Positions 1 through 8,147 of a stretch of DNA of 64,000 nucleotides are shown piece after piece. Numbering within the stretch: the first letter of the stretch is position 1; each line of letters opens with the position of its first letter. Location: the NCBI RefSeq assembly GCF_019977335.1, contig NZ_AP024653.1, positions 1,984,001 to 2,048,000 on the forward strand, in the 5' to 3' direction. This DNA is from Arthrobacter sp. NicSoilB4 (GTDB lineage Bacteria; Actinomycetota; Actinomycetes; Actinomycetales; Micrococcaceae). Position numbers and translations under genes: made by a program. The notes below the pieces were generated by a model, which did not search any database, had not been told where the DNA came from, and saw nothing but the letters and a program-made list of their open reading frames with translations.

Positions 1-534
1 TTTGTGGCGTCCTCGCTGGACGGTTTCATCGCCACCGGAGATGACAATCTGGACTGGTTGCTCCAGTTCGACGGTTTCGACGGCGGTCAGGAGAGCTACG
101 ACAGCTTCATGGCCGACGTCGGCTGCATCGTGATGGGTGGCGACACCTATGCCTGGCTGCGGAAGCACGAACCGGACACCTGGCCGTATCCCGCGACGCC
201 GTGCTGGGTGTTTACCCACCACGAGCACTCAGCCCCCAAAGGCGCTGACGTGACCTTCGTCCGCGGCCCGGTTGCCGAATTCCTTGAGGATCTCAGGGCC
301 GGCGCGGCAGGCAAGAACGTCTGGATCGTGGGCGGCGGGGTCCTGGCCGCCCAGTTCGCGGACGCCGGAGCCCTCGACGAGATCATCATCTCGATCATTC
401 CGGTGGTGCTGGGCAGCGGCAAGGCGGTACTGCCGGTGTCGGGTCCGACGGCGCCGCTGGAGTTGCTCTCCTCGCACACCATGGGCCGCGGCATCGTGGA
501 GCTGCGCTACCGCTTCGGGGGCGTCCCGGCCTAG
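1..534 (+). CDS. RibD C-terminal/dihydrofolate reductase-like protein, 5' truncated by window edge
   Basis: The reading frame is open from base 1, so the true start lies left of the window. The visible 177 residues begin at SSLDGFIATGDDNLDW, which resembles the first strand and loop of the RibD_C/DHFR fold (family members usually start with a few more residues before SLDGFI). Near the C-terminus IVGGGVLAAQF and the LDEIIISIIPVVLGSGKAVL stretch match the NADPH-binding GGG and the VLGxGxxLF region of this family. The family includes small pyrimidine or pterin reductases of unknown substrate; no substrate can be read here. It converges on the thioesterase gene with a 47-nt gap that shows no strong hairpin. 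Most likely a cytosolic stand-alone reductase. Confidence 0.85.
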   Translation, partial: FVASSLDGFIATGDDNLDWLLQFDGFDGGQESYDSFMADVGCIVMGGDTYAWLRKHEPDTWPYPATPCWVFTHHEHSAPKGADVTFVRGPVAEFLEDLRAGAAGKNVWIVGGGVLAAQFADAGALDEIIISIIPVVLGSGKAVLPVSGPTAPLELLSSHTMGRGIVELRYRFGGVPA

Positions 535-581
535 GGCCTGGGCGCTCCGCTGCCTGTGCGTCGTGCCCGTGTGCTTAGTGC

Positions 582-1046
582 CTACGCGCCGATGTCGCGG
601 ATCAGGTTGGTGATGCGCGCCGTGGACAGCCGGCGGCCCAGTTCGTCCGTCATCACGACCTCGTGCGTGGTGAGCGTCCGGCCGAGGTGGATTGCCGTAC
701 ACGTCCCGGTCACGGTGCCCGACGTGATGGCCCGGTGATGCGTGGCGCTGACGTCGATCCCCAGGGCCTGCCGCCGCGGCCCGGCGTGCATTCCTGCCGC
801 AAACGAACCCAGGGTTTCGGCCAGGACCACGTGGGCGCCGCCGTGCAGGATCCCGGCGACCTGGGTGTTGCCTTCCACCGGCATGGTGGCAACTGTCCGC
901 TCCGGACTCATCTCCAGGAAATGGATCCCCATCTTCACCACCAGGGCGCCCACGCCGTATTGTCCCAGCCATTCGTGCAGGTCCTCGGGAATCCCGGCAG
1001 CCGCCAGTTCGGCCGCGAACGGGCCCGGCGTGAAATTGTCCGTCAT
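582..1046 (-). CDS. PaaI-type hotdog-fold thioesterase
   Basis: The 154-residue protein starts at MTDNFTPGPFAAEL; the frame stays open further upstream, but that would run into the oppositely oriented polA start and is Ala-rich without domain content, so I chose the ATG at 1046. The central motif GNTQVAGILHGGAHVVLAET is the hotdog signature (HGG, then a catalytic acid on the central helix) of the PaaI/YbdB acyl-CoA thioesterases. Such enzymes hydrolyse aromatic or hydroxybenzoyl-type acyl-CoA esters in the cytosol. It is divergent from polA: only 19 nt separate the two start codons, so their promoters must overlap or one transcript must start inside the other gene. Substrate unknown. Confidence 0.85.
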   Translation of the reverse strand: MTDNFTPGPFAAELAAAGIPEDLHEWLGQYGVGALVVKMGIHFLEMSPERTVATMPVEGNTQVAGILHGGAHVVLAETLGSFAAGMHAGPRRQALGIDVSATHHRAITSGTVTGTCTAIHLGRTLTTHEVVMTDELGRRLSTARITNLIRDIGA

Positions 1047-1052
1047 GGCAAC

Positions 1053-1058
1053 TAGGCT
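1053..1058 (+). promoter_or_regulatory. polA -10 element, leaderless-type
   Basis: TAGGCT fits the actinobacterial TANNNT -10 and is followed by 7 nt and then the polA GTG, so transcription would start at or next to the start codon. No convincing -35 is visible and no Shine-Dalgarno sequence could fit. Confidence 0.55.
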
Positions 1059-1065
1059 GGCACCT

Positions 1066-3957
1066 GTGAGCGAAACTACCAAACCGGCCACTGCCCCCCA
1101 TTCTGCTGCCCTTGATTCTGCTGCCGTCGATTCTGCTGCCCTCCTGTCCGCGGACACCGCGGTGGACCTTCTCCCGGCAACTGGGACCGCAGCAGTGGCT
1201 GCGGCCAAGCCCGCCCGGAAGTCCAGCCGGGCCGCGGCGTCGGTTTCCGCCACTGAGGCGCCCGTGATTCCGATCACGGACCAGCCCCGCCTCCTGGTCC
1301 TGGACGGTCACTCGATGGCATTCCGGGCGTTCTTTGCGCTCCCCGCGGACAAGTTCTCCACCGCCACAGGGCAGCACACCAATGCGATCCACGGATTTAC
1401 CTCCATGCTCATCAACCTGATCAAGGAGCAGAAGCCGACACACGTCGCCGTGGCCTTCGACGTCTCGGACGACACCACCCACCGCAAGGCCGAGTACAGC
1501 GACTACAAGGGCGGACGCAACGAGACCCCCCGGGAGATGAGCGGCCAGATTGACCTCATCGACAAAGTCATGGGCGCGTGGGGGATCAAGACCATCAAGA
1601 TGCCAGGCTATGAAGCTGATGACATCCTGGCCACTCTCGCCGCCATGGGTGAAAAAGCAGGCTTCGAGGTGCTGCTCGTGTCGGGCGACCGTGACGCCTT
1701 CCAGCTGATCACGGACAACGTTTTTGTCCTGTACCCGAGGAAGGGCGTCAGCGACATTCCCAGGATGGATGCGACGGCCATCCAGGAAAAGTACTTCGTC
1801 AGCCCCGCCCAGTATTCCGACCTGGCAGCCTTGGTGGGGGAGTCCGCTGACAACCTCCCCGGCGTCCCGGGCGTCGGCCCCAAGACGGCGGCCAAGTGGA
1901 TTAACCTGTATGGCGGGCTGGAGGGGGTCCTGGCGAACCTTGACGCGATCGGCGGAAAGGTGGGGGACTCGCTCCGGGAAAACGTGGACGAGGTCAAGCG
2001 CAACCGCCGGTTGAACCGGCTCCACACTGACCTCGACCTCCCGGTGACCCTGGACGAGCTTGCGGAACCGCGGCCGGACCAGGCCGCGCTCGAGGAATTG
2101 TTCGACGCACTCGAATTCAAGACCATCCGCACGCGGCTCTTTGCCCTGTACGGCAGTGAAGTTCCTGAAGCGGAGCGGGAAAGCCTCGAAACCCCCGATT
2201 TCGTGATCCCCGCGGACGCTGCCGAGCTGGCTGCCTTCCTCGAGTCCGGGGCCGGCCAGCGCTGCGCCGTCGCCGTCGACGTCGTGCCCGGCCGGATCGG
2301 CGAAGATGCCGCCGCCCTGGCCATCGTCCATAACGACGGGGCCGCCTACATCGACCTTGCCAGCCAGGACGCGGCTGCCGAAAACGTCCTGGCCGGCTGG
2401 CTCAGGGACGCCGGCGTGGCCAAAGTCATGCACGGCTACAAAGCCGCCCTCAAGGCGCTCTCCAGCCGCGGCCTCGGCCTGGAAGGCGTCGTGGACGACA
2501 CGTCCATCTCCGGATACCTCATCCAGCCCGACCGCCGCAGCTATGAACTCGCCGAACTTGCCCAGCACCACCTCAACATCAGCGTATCGACCGAGGCGGC
2601 CAAGGCCGGCCAGCTTGAGCTGGCGTTCGACGGCGAGGACGACGCCGCCGCTGCCGGCGCGCTGGTCCATGTGGCCGCCGTCGTGCGTGCCCTCAGCCGG
2701 TACTTCGAGACGGAACTGGCCGAACGCAAAGCCCAGGACCTCCTGACCACCCTTGAGCTGCCTGTCAGCCGCGTTCTTGCCGACATGGAACTGTCGGGGA
2801 TCGCGATCGACATGGGGCGCATGGACGAGCAGGTGGCGGATCTCGGCAAGGTGATCGACAACGCCCAGGAGCTCGCCTTCGCCGCGATCGGCCACGAGGT
2901 GAACCTCGGGTCGCCCAAGCAGCTGCAGACCGTGCTCTTCGAGGAGCTGGGGCTGCCGAAGACCAAGAAGATCAAGTCCGGCTACACCACCGACGCCGCG
3001 TCTTTGAAGAACCTGCTGGAGAAGACGGGCCACGAATTCCTGGTCCAGCTCATGGCGCACCGCGAGTCATCGAAGCTGCGGCAGATGCTGGAATCGCTGA
3101 AGAAGTCCGTCACGGACGACGGCCGGATCCACACCACGTATGCGCAGAACGTCGCAGCCACGGGCCGGATCTCCTCCAATAACCCGAACCTGCAGAACAT
3201 CCCCATCCGCAGCGAGGAAGGCCGGCGGGTCCGCGGCATCTTTGTGGTCAGCGAGGGCTATGACTGCCTGCTGTCCGCGGACTACTCGCAGATCGAGATG
3301 CGCATCATGGCCCACCTTTCCGGCGATCCGGGGCTGATCCAGGCCTACCAGGACGGCGAAGACCTGCACCGGTTCGTGGGCTCCAACATCTTCCATGTGC
3401 CCACCGACCAGGTGACCAGTGCGATGCGCTCCAAGGTCAAGGCCATGTCCTATGGCCTGGCCTACGGCCTGACGTCGTTCGGCCTCTCCAAGCAGCTTGA
3501 GATCTCCGTCGACGAGGCGCGGACACTGATGAAGGACTACTTCGACCGGTTCGGCGCCGTCCGTGATTACCTCCGCGGTGTGGTGGACCAGGCCAGGATC
3601 GACGGCTACACGGCAACCATCGAAGGCCGCCGCCGCTACCTGCCGGACCTCACCAGCACCGACCGGCAGCTGCGCGAGAACGCGGAGCGCATCGCGCTGA
3701 ACTCGCCCATCCAGGGCTCCGCCGCGGACATCATCAAACGCGCGATGCTCGGCGTCGCCGGCGCCCTGACGGACCAGGGATTGAAATCGCGCATGTTGCT
3801 GCAGGTCCATGATGAACTGGTCCTCGAAGTGGCGCACGGCGAGCGTGAGGCCGTGGAGAAGCTTGTAACGGAGCAGATGGGTGCCGCAGCGAAGCTGACG
3901 GTGCCGCTCGACGTCCAGATCGGCATCGGCTCCAGCTGGTACGAGGCCGGGCACTGA
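1066..3957 (+). CDS. polA: DNA polymerase I
   Basis: The 963-residue family A polymerase fills gaps after excision repair and removes RNA primers. The 5'-nuclease domain runs from about residue 75 (RLLVLDGHSMAFRAFFALP) to 365, with the helix-hairpin-helix at SADNLPGVPGVGPKTAAKW. The 3'-5' exonuclease-like domain (about 380-560) has lost its catalytic acids: DTE is replaced by VDVVPG, and the later Asp is also missing from VMHGYKAALKAL, so proofreading is probably absent, as in other actinobacterial PolA. The polymerase domain has motif A (SADYSQIEMRIMAH, about 735) and motif C (LQVHDELVLE, about 913). The first 74 residues are an Ala/Ser/Thr-rich tail encoded partly by three GATTCTGCTGCC repeats near 1098-1139. 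The GTG at 1066 was chosen because a -10 box sits directly before it; a shorter start is possible. Confidence 0.96.
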   Translation: MSETTKPATAPHSAALDSAAVDSAALLSADTAVDLLPATGTAAVAAAKPARKSSRAAASVSATEAPVIPITDQPRLLVLDGHSMAFRAFFALPADKFSTATGQHTNAIHGFTSMLINLIKEQKPTHVAVAFDVSDDTTHRKAEYSDYKGGRNETPREMSGQIDLIDKVMGAWGIKTIKMPGYEADDILATLAAMGEKAGFEVLLVSGDRDAFQLITDNVFVLYPRKGVSDIPRMDATAIQEKYFVSPAQYSDLAALVGESADNLPGVPGVGPKTAAKWINLYGGLEGVLANLDAIGGKVGDSLRENVDEVKRNRRLNRLHTDLDLPVTLDELAEPRPDQAALEELFDALEFKTIRTRLFALYGSEVPEAERESLETPDFVIPADAAELAAFLESGAGQRCAVAVDVVPGRIGEDAAALAIVHNDGAAYIDLASQDAAAENVLAGWLRDAGVAKVMHGYKAALKALSSRGLGLEGVVDDTSISGYLIQPDRRSYELAELAQHHLNISVSTEAAKAGQLELAFDGEDDAAAAGALVHVAAVVRALSRYFETELAERKAQDLLTTLELPVSRVLADMELSGIAIDMGRMDEQVADLGKVIDNAQELAFAAIGHEVNLGSPKQLQTVLFEELGLPKTKKIKSGYTTDAASLKNLLEKTGHEFLVQLMAHRESSKLRQMLESLKKSVTDDGRIHTTYAQNVAATGRISSNNPNLQNIPIRSEEGRRVRGIFVVSEGYDCLLSADYSQIEMRIMAHLSGDPGLIQAYQDGEDLHRFVGSNIFHVPTDQVTSAMRSKVKAMSYGLAYGLTSFGLSKQLEISVDEARTLMKDYFDRFGAVRDYLRGVVDQARIDGYTATIEGRRRYLPDLTSTDRQLRENAERIALNSPIQGSAADIIKRAMLGVAGALTDQGLKSRMLLQVHDELVLEVAHGEREAVEKLVTEQMGAAAKLTVPLDVQIGIGSSWYEAGH

Positions 3958-4004
3958 CGCTGCTTCGATTGGGCAATTGGCAGTATTCCTAGGGGGAGAG
4001 CTAC

Positions 4005-5294
4005 GTGGCTGAGAAGTATGAGATCCGGCGGTTCCGAGCGGCCGAAAAGGGCGAACCGGACTACGCGCTGGGGGTGGACTGGCTGCGCGGCGTCGGCGTC
4101 GGGTTCTACGACGAACGGCACAAAGACGAGTTCGTGGACAAGGTCATGGCCATGTACCGGGTGGACAACCGTGAGATGACCGGCGTCTACCAGACGGGTG
4201 CCGTTGCCGCCCACTCCCTGGCAGCCGATATCCCCGTGGCGACCTTCGGGACCCTGCGCAAGGACCTCAACGTCGGCTTCGGCCGGCGGCTCGAAGCGCA
4301 GCTGATCACCGCCGTGACCGTCCGCGGAACGCACCGCCGGCAAGGACTTCTGCGCCGGATGATGACCGAGGACCTGGCCGCGTCGAAGGCCGACGGCCTG
4401 GCCATTGCTGCGCTGACGGCCTCGGAGGCGTCAATTTACGGGCGGTTCGGCTTCGGCGTCGCGACGTTCGAGCGCAGCGTCAAGGTGGACACCGGCCCGC
4501 GGTTTCGGCTGCGGCACACTCCCACAGGCACTGTGGAAATCGCCGACCGTAAGGTCCTGCTGGAACTGGCGCCGGAAGTCTTCGACCGCGTCCACCGGGT
4601 CACGCCGGGCTCCATTGTGCGGCAGGACGCCTACCGGCAGCGCAGCTCGGGAACCCTCGGCCGGGACGGCGCGGAGGACGAGGCGATCCGGTGCGCCCTG
4701 CACTACGACGCCGACGGCGGTGTGGACGGCTACGTCGCCTACAAGTTCTCCGGCTGGGACACCAAGCCCTTCACCATGGAAGTCATCGACCTCGTGGCGG
4801 CCACCGAATCCGGCTACCTGGAACTGTGGCAGTTCCTTGGCAGCATCGACATGATCCAGCGGGTCACCTGGGCCGAAGCCCCCGTGGACGATCCACTGAC
4901 GTGGGCCCTGGAAGACCCGCGATGCATCGAGTCTTCAGAGAACGCCGACATGCTCTGGCTCCGCATCCTCGATACCGTCAAGGCCCTGGGCGCGAGGCGC
5001 TACTCGTCCGACGGAAGCCTGGTGCTGCGCGTCACGGATACCCTGGGGTTCGCCGCCGGGACGTTCACCCTGTCCGTGAGCGGAGGGGAGGCAAGCGTTG
5101 CGGAGGCTCCGGAAGGGGCGGAAGCCGACGTTACGCTCGACGTCGCGGACCTTGGATCGATCTATCTCGGCGCTGTCTGCCCGGTGACCCTCGCCGCTGC
5201 CGGGCGCATCACCGAGCACGCCGCCGGGGCGGCGCTGACGGCGCGGCTCATGTTCGCCGTCGAACGCGCACCGCACTGCCTGACGCACTTCTAG
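4005..5294 (+). CDS. Eis-like GNAT N-acetyltransferase
   Basis: A 429-residue protein with the layout of the mycobacterial Eis family: an N-terminal GNAT domain (acetyl-CoA loop [15 protein letters not shown] at about residues 106-120, VTVRGTHRR strand before it), a second GNAT-like half, and a C-terminal SCP2-like domain (about 330-429, ending in APHCLTHF). Eis enzymes acetylate amines, including lysines and aminoglycosides; the terminal carboxylate takes part in catalysis in characterised members. A GTG start preceded by a purine-rich GGGGGAGAG ribosome site 7 nt away supports the start. It follows polA by 47 nt and could be cotranscribed. The substrate cannot be inferred from sequence. Confidence 0.88.
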   Translation: MAEKYEIRRFRAAEKGEPDYALGVDWLRGVGVGFYDERHKDEFVDKVMAMYRVDNREMTGVYQTGAVAAHSLAADIPVATFGTLRKDLNVGFGRRLEAQLITAVTVRGTHRRQGLLRRMMTEDLAASKADGLAIAALTASEASIYGRFGFGVATFERSVKVDTGPRFRLRHTPTGTVEIADRKVLLELAPEVFDRVHRVTPGSIVRQDAYRQRSSGTLGRDGAEDEAIRCALHYDADGGVDGYVAYKFSGWDTKPFTMEVIDLVAATESGYLELWQFLGSIDMIQRVTWAEAPVDDPLTWALEDPRCIESSENADMLWLRILDTVKALGARRYSSDGSLVLRVTDTLGFAAGTFTLSVSGGEASVAEAPEGAEADVTLDVADLGSIYLGAVCPVTLAAAGRITEHAAGAALTARLMFAVERAPHCLTHF

Positions 5295-5344
5295 GGGCCC
5301 TCGCCGTCCCGTTGCAGTGGCCCGGTGCACCGTCCCGACGCGCT

Positions 5345-5374
5345 TTGACCCCCGTTCACGAAAGCGACTAGACT
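5345..5374 (+). promoter_or_regulatory. rpsA promoter
   Basis: TTGACC (5345-5350) and TAGACT (5369-5374) are separated by 18 nt, the best -35/-10 pair seen in this window. It predicts an mRNA leader of about 137 nt before rpsA. The leader contains two GC-rich stem-loops, one around 5380-5400 and one around 5450-5470 (GCCCGTGT with ACGCGGGC), which could host autoregulation by S1; this is an inference. Confidence 0.7.
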
Positions 5375-5517
5375 AAACGGGCGTGCACTACGTGCGCGCA
5401 TCTACAATCCACAAATCAGGATGACCCGGCGTTTTGCCGTGTTCTGTGCCCGTGTCGCCGACGCGGGCGCAGCGGTTTGCCTGACCGACTAACTATCCAC
5501 AACGGAGCCCCTACTAC

Positions 5518-6993
5518 ATGACCATCACCTCAACCGAGAAGCCCGGTACCCCCGTAGTCGCGATTAACGACATCGGTACCGCTGAGGACTTCCTCGCAGC
5601 AGTCGACGCCACCATCAAGTACTTCAACGACGGAGACCTCGTCGAAGGTACCGTCGTCAAGGTCGACCGCGACGAAGTTCTGCTCGACATCGGTTACAAG
5701 ACCGAAGGTGTCATTCCCTCCCGCGAGCTGTCCATCAAGCACGATGTTGATCCCGGAGACGTCGTCTCCGTTGGCGATCTCGTCGAAGCCCTGGTGCTCA
5801 CCAAGGAAGACAAAGAAGGCCGCCTGATCCTCTCCAAGAAGCGTGCTCAGTACGAGCGTGCCTGGGGCGACATCGAGAAGGTCAAGGAAGAAGACGGTGT
5901 CGTTACCGGTACCGTCATCGAGGTTGTCAAGGGTGGTCTTATCCTCGACATCGGTCTGCGCGGCTTCCTGCCCGCATCCCTCGTCGAGATGCGCCGTGTG
6001 CGCGACCTTGCTCCGTACATCGGTCAGCAGATCGAAGCCAAGATCATCGAGCTGGACAAGAACCGCAACAACGTTGTGCTGTCCCGCCGTGCCTGGCTCG
6101 AGCAGACCCAGTCCGAGGTTCGCTCCACGTTCCTCAACAAGCTGGAAAAGGGCCAGGTCCGTCCCGGCGTCGTTTCCTCCATCGTCAACTTCGGTGCCTT
6201 CGTGGACCTGGGCGGCGTGGACGGCCTCGTTCACGTTTCCGAGCTGTCCTGGAAGCACATCGACCACCCGTCCGAGGTTGTCGAAGTTGGCCAGGAAGTC
6301 ACCGTCGAGGTCCTCGAGGTCGACCTGGACCGTGAGCGTGTTTCCCTGTCGCTCAAGGCTACGCAGGAAGATCCGTGGCAGACCTTCGCCCGCACCCACG
6401 CCCTCGGGCAGGTTGTTCCGGGTAAGGTCACCAAGCTGGTTCCGTTCGGCGCGTTCGTTCGCGTTGAAGACGGCATCGAAGGCCTGGTCCACATCTCCGA
6501 GCTCGCCGTGCGCCACGTTGAGCTGGCCGAGCAGGTTGTCTCCGTTGGCGACGAGCTGTTCGTCAAGGTCATCGACATCGACCTCGAACGCCGCCGCATC
6601 TCGCTGTCCCTCAAGCAGGCCAACGAGGGCGTCGACGCCGAGTCCACCGAATTCGATCCGGCTCTCTACGGCATGGCCGCAGAGTACGACGAAGAGGGCA
6701 ACTACAAGTACCCGGAGGGCTTCGATCCGGAGTCCAACGAGTGGCTTGAAGGCTACGAGACGCAGCGCGCCGCCTGGGAGCAGCAGTACGCTGACGCCCA
6801 GACCCGCTGGGAAGCCCACAAGAAGCAGGTTGCCCAGCACGCTGCCGACGACGCTGCAGCTGCAACGTCCGGCGAGAGCGACTCCGGCACCACCAGCTAC
6901 TCCTCCGAGCCTGCTGCAACCGAGACCGGTGCAGGCACGCTTGCTTCGGACGAGGCTCTCGCAGCACTGCGCGAGAAGCTGACCGGCAACTAA
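5518..6993 (+). CDS. rpsA: 30S ribosomal protein S1
   Basis: The 491-residue protein contains four S1 RNA-binding domains, at about residues 35-105, 120-192, 208-280 and 295-366. The GLVHVSELSW and GLVHISELAV repeats mark domains 3 and 4. This is the four-domain actinobacterial form, shorter than the six-domain E. coli protein. The C-terminal 120 residues are acidic and Ser/Thr/Ala-rich and likely disordered. S1 binds mRNA and recruits it to the 30S subunit. The gene uses more T-ending codons (GTT, GGT, CGT) than its neighbours, as expected of a highly expressed ribosomal gene. It has its own promoter and long leader and ends at two terminator-like hairpins. Confidence 0.97.
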   Translation: MTITSTEKPGTPVVAINDIGTAEDFLAAVDATIKYFNDGDLVEGTVVKVDRDEVLLDIGYKTEGVIPSRELSIKHDVDPGDVVSVGDLVEALVLTKEDKEGRLILSKKRAQYERAWGDIEKVKEEDGVVTGTVIEVVKGGLILDIGLRGFLPASLVEMRRVRDLAPYIGQQIEAKIIELDKNRNNVVLSRRAWLEQTQSEVRSTFLNKLEKGQVRPGVVSSIVNFGAFVDLGGVDGLVHVSELSWKHIDHPSEVVEVGQEVTVEVLEVDLDRERVSLSLKATQEDPWQTFARTHALGQVVPGKVTKLVPFGAFVRVEDGIEGLVHISELAVRHVELAEQVVSVGDELFVKVIDIDLERRRISLSLKQANEGVDAESTEFDPALYGMAAEYDEEGNYKYPEGFDPESNEWLEGYETQRAAWEQQYADAQTRWEAHKKQVAQHAADDAAAATSGESDSGTTSYSSEPAATETGAGTLASDEALAALREKLTGN

Positions 6994-7004
6994 TTGCCCA
7001 CGTT

Positions 7005-7026
7005 CCCGGGGAGTCCGCTCCCCGGG
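7005..7026 (+). terminator. rpsA-proximal GC hairpin
   Basis: CCCGGGGAG (7005-7013) and CTCCCCGGG (7018-7026) form a perfect 9-bp stem with loop TCCG, 11 nt after the rpsA stop. There is no T-run, so on its own it is a pausing or 3'-end-stabilising hairpin. Confidence 0.6.
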
Positions 7027-7062
7027 GCTTGGCAGTTGCCAGCTTGAAGTAGCACCGTAAAG

Positions 7063-7092
7063 GTGGCCGTCCCCTCGGGGGCGGCCACTTTT
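7063..7092 (+). terminator. rpsA rho-independent terminator
   Basis: GTGGCCG (7063-7069) pairs with CGGCCAC (7082-7088), with an inner CCCC/GGGG extension, and is followed by TTTT. It is the classical terminator of the rpsA transcript and marks the left limit of the palindromic repeat array. Confidence 0.85.
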
Positions 7093-7099
7093 CATTTAA

Positions 7100-7610
7100 G
7101 GACATGTCCAGTTGGGGACATGTCCAGCGGGCGCCCCTCTCCTGGGGACATGCCCATCGGCGGGTACCACACCCACGGGACATGCCCATTCCTGGGCGCG
7201 GCCACTGGACATAGAGGCAGTATGTCCAGTCCTGGGCCCGGACCTGGTGCATGCCCAGTTTTCCCGGGCTGCCTGAACCGAAGCCGGGGAGCATGTCCAG
7301 GCCACCGAGACGCCGCGTCCACGGGACATGTCCAGTGGTTCGCCGGGTGGATGGGCAGGATGGGTCTATGTCCATTGGTTGCGCGCAGGAGTGGGCATGC
7401 CCGGTTGGGACCGCGGTGGCCAACGTGGGACATGTCCAGTGGTTCGCCGGGCGGATGGGCAGGATGGGACTATGTCCATTGGTTGCGCGCAGGGGTGGGC
7501 ATGCCCGGTTGGGACCGCGGTGGCCAACGTGGGACATGTCCAGTGGTTCGCCGGGCGGATGGGCAGGATGGGACTATGTCCATTGGTCGCAGCCAGGAGG
7601 GGGCATGTCC
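7100..7610. repeat. Array of CATG-centred palindromic repeats (cluster 1)
   Basis: A gene-free block between the convergent rpsA and GNAT genes, dense in 10-bp dyads of the form GGRCATGYCC. Perfect palindromes GGACATGTCC occur at 7100, 7116, 7324, 7428 and 7532, and GGGCATGCCC at 7393 and 7497. Asymmetric variants occur at 7146, 7178 and 7601, and degenerate ones near 7247 and 7289. A larger inverted repeat, ACTGGACATA with TATGTCCAGT and a 7-nt loop, occupies 7204-7230. The same building blocks recur at 61150-61480. Open frames cross it in several phases, but their products are only Gly/Pro/Cys/Trp repeats translated from the palindromes, so I do not call genes here. Confidence 0.9.
7323..7587. 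repeat. 104-bp tandem repeat, about 2.5 units
   Basis: Units begin at 7323, 7427 and 7531 with exactly 104-bp spacing. Each has GGGACATGTCC, then CAGTGGTTCGCCGGG, a TATGTCC half-site about 45 nt into the unit, and GGGCATGCCC about 70 nt in. The first two units differ at only a few positions, and the third breaks off after its TATGTCCATTGGT. The near identity points to recent duplication within cluster 1. Confidence 0.95.
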
Positions 7611-7622
7611 AGTGGCGGGACC

Positions 7623-8147
7623 TCAGCGGAGCGGAATCCTGGCCTTGACTGGAACCGCGGCGTCACCGGAGGCCTGGCCCTCGTCCAGCGTGGCGCCGGC
7701 GGAACGCAGGAGGACCAGGGCTGCGGTGTTCCCGGCTGTGGTGTCGGCTTCCAGCACCGCAGCACCGGACGCTGCGGCCCGGCCGATAACGAGGCGAAGG
7801 GCCTCCCGTGCGATTCCCTGGCCACGGAAGCTGCGTCCGAGCCAGATTCCGGTTTCCAGGGTGCCTTCGCCGGTCCGCTTGAGCCGGATGGATCCGGCCG
7901 GCTTCCCGTCGCAGCTGATCGCCCAGCTCTTTTGCTGCGCCGGCCCGTCGAGTCCCGCCGCAGCGTGGTGGTATTCCCGGAACCAGCTGATCCGTTCAGA
8001 ATTCCAGCCGGCGGCACTGCCCAGCGGAGGCGTCACCTCGTCGGCGTCGGCGTCCTGGATCGCGAGGGTCAGCAGCTGCTCCAGGACCGCCTCGGAGACG
8101 TCCACGAGCCGGACCGTGGCAGGGGAGTGCTCAGCTGAGGGGGACAT
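7623..8147 (-). CDS. GNAT acetyltransferase, RimJ/RimL-like
   Basis: A 174-residue protein that starts at MSPSAEHSPATVRLVDVSE; longer upstream starts would intrude further into the preceding gene. It contains the GNAT acetyl-CoA loop in GIWLGRSFRGQGIAREALRL, followed by VLEADTTAGNTAALVLLRSAG, typical of the RimJ/RimL-like branch that acetylates N-terminal residues or small amines. The start overlaps the end of the upstream YigZ-like gene by 17 nt, so the two are translated from one message. The stop lies 13 nt from the last palindrome of the repeat array. Substrate unknown. Confidence 0.85.
   Translation of the reverse strand: MSPSAEHSPATVRLVDVSEAVLEQLLTLAIQDADADEVTPPLGSAAGWNSERISWFREYHHAAAGLDGPAQQKSWAISCDGKPAGSIRLKRTGEGTLETGIWLGRSFRGQGIAREALRLVIGRAAASGAAVLEADTTAGNTAALVLLRSAGATLDEGQASGDAAVPVKARIPLR

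Noticed and set aside
229-3060. Very long antisense frames opposite polA, rpsA, uvrB and uvrA
   Set aside because: High-GC codon usage suppresses stops in the opposite frame; the plus-strand proteins are unmistakable and the antisense products lack motifs.
7323-7587. CRISPR-like array
   Set aside because: The whole 104-bp unit is repeated with no unique spacers, and no cas genes are present.
7324-7610. Resemblance of GGRCATGYCC to the animal p53 response element
   Set aside because: The half-site match is a coincidence of a simple palindrome; bacteria have no p53.
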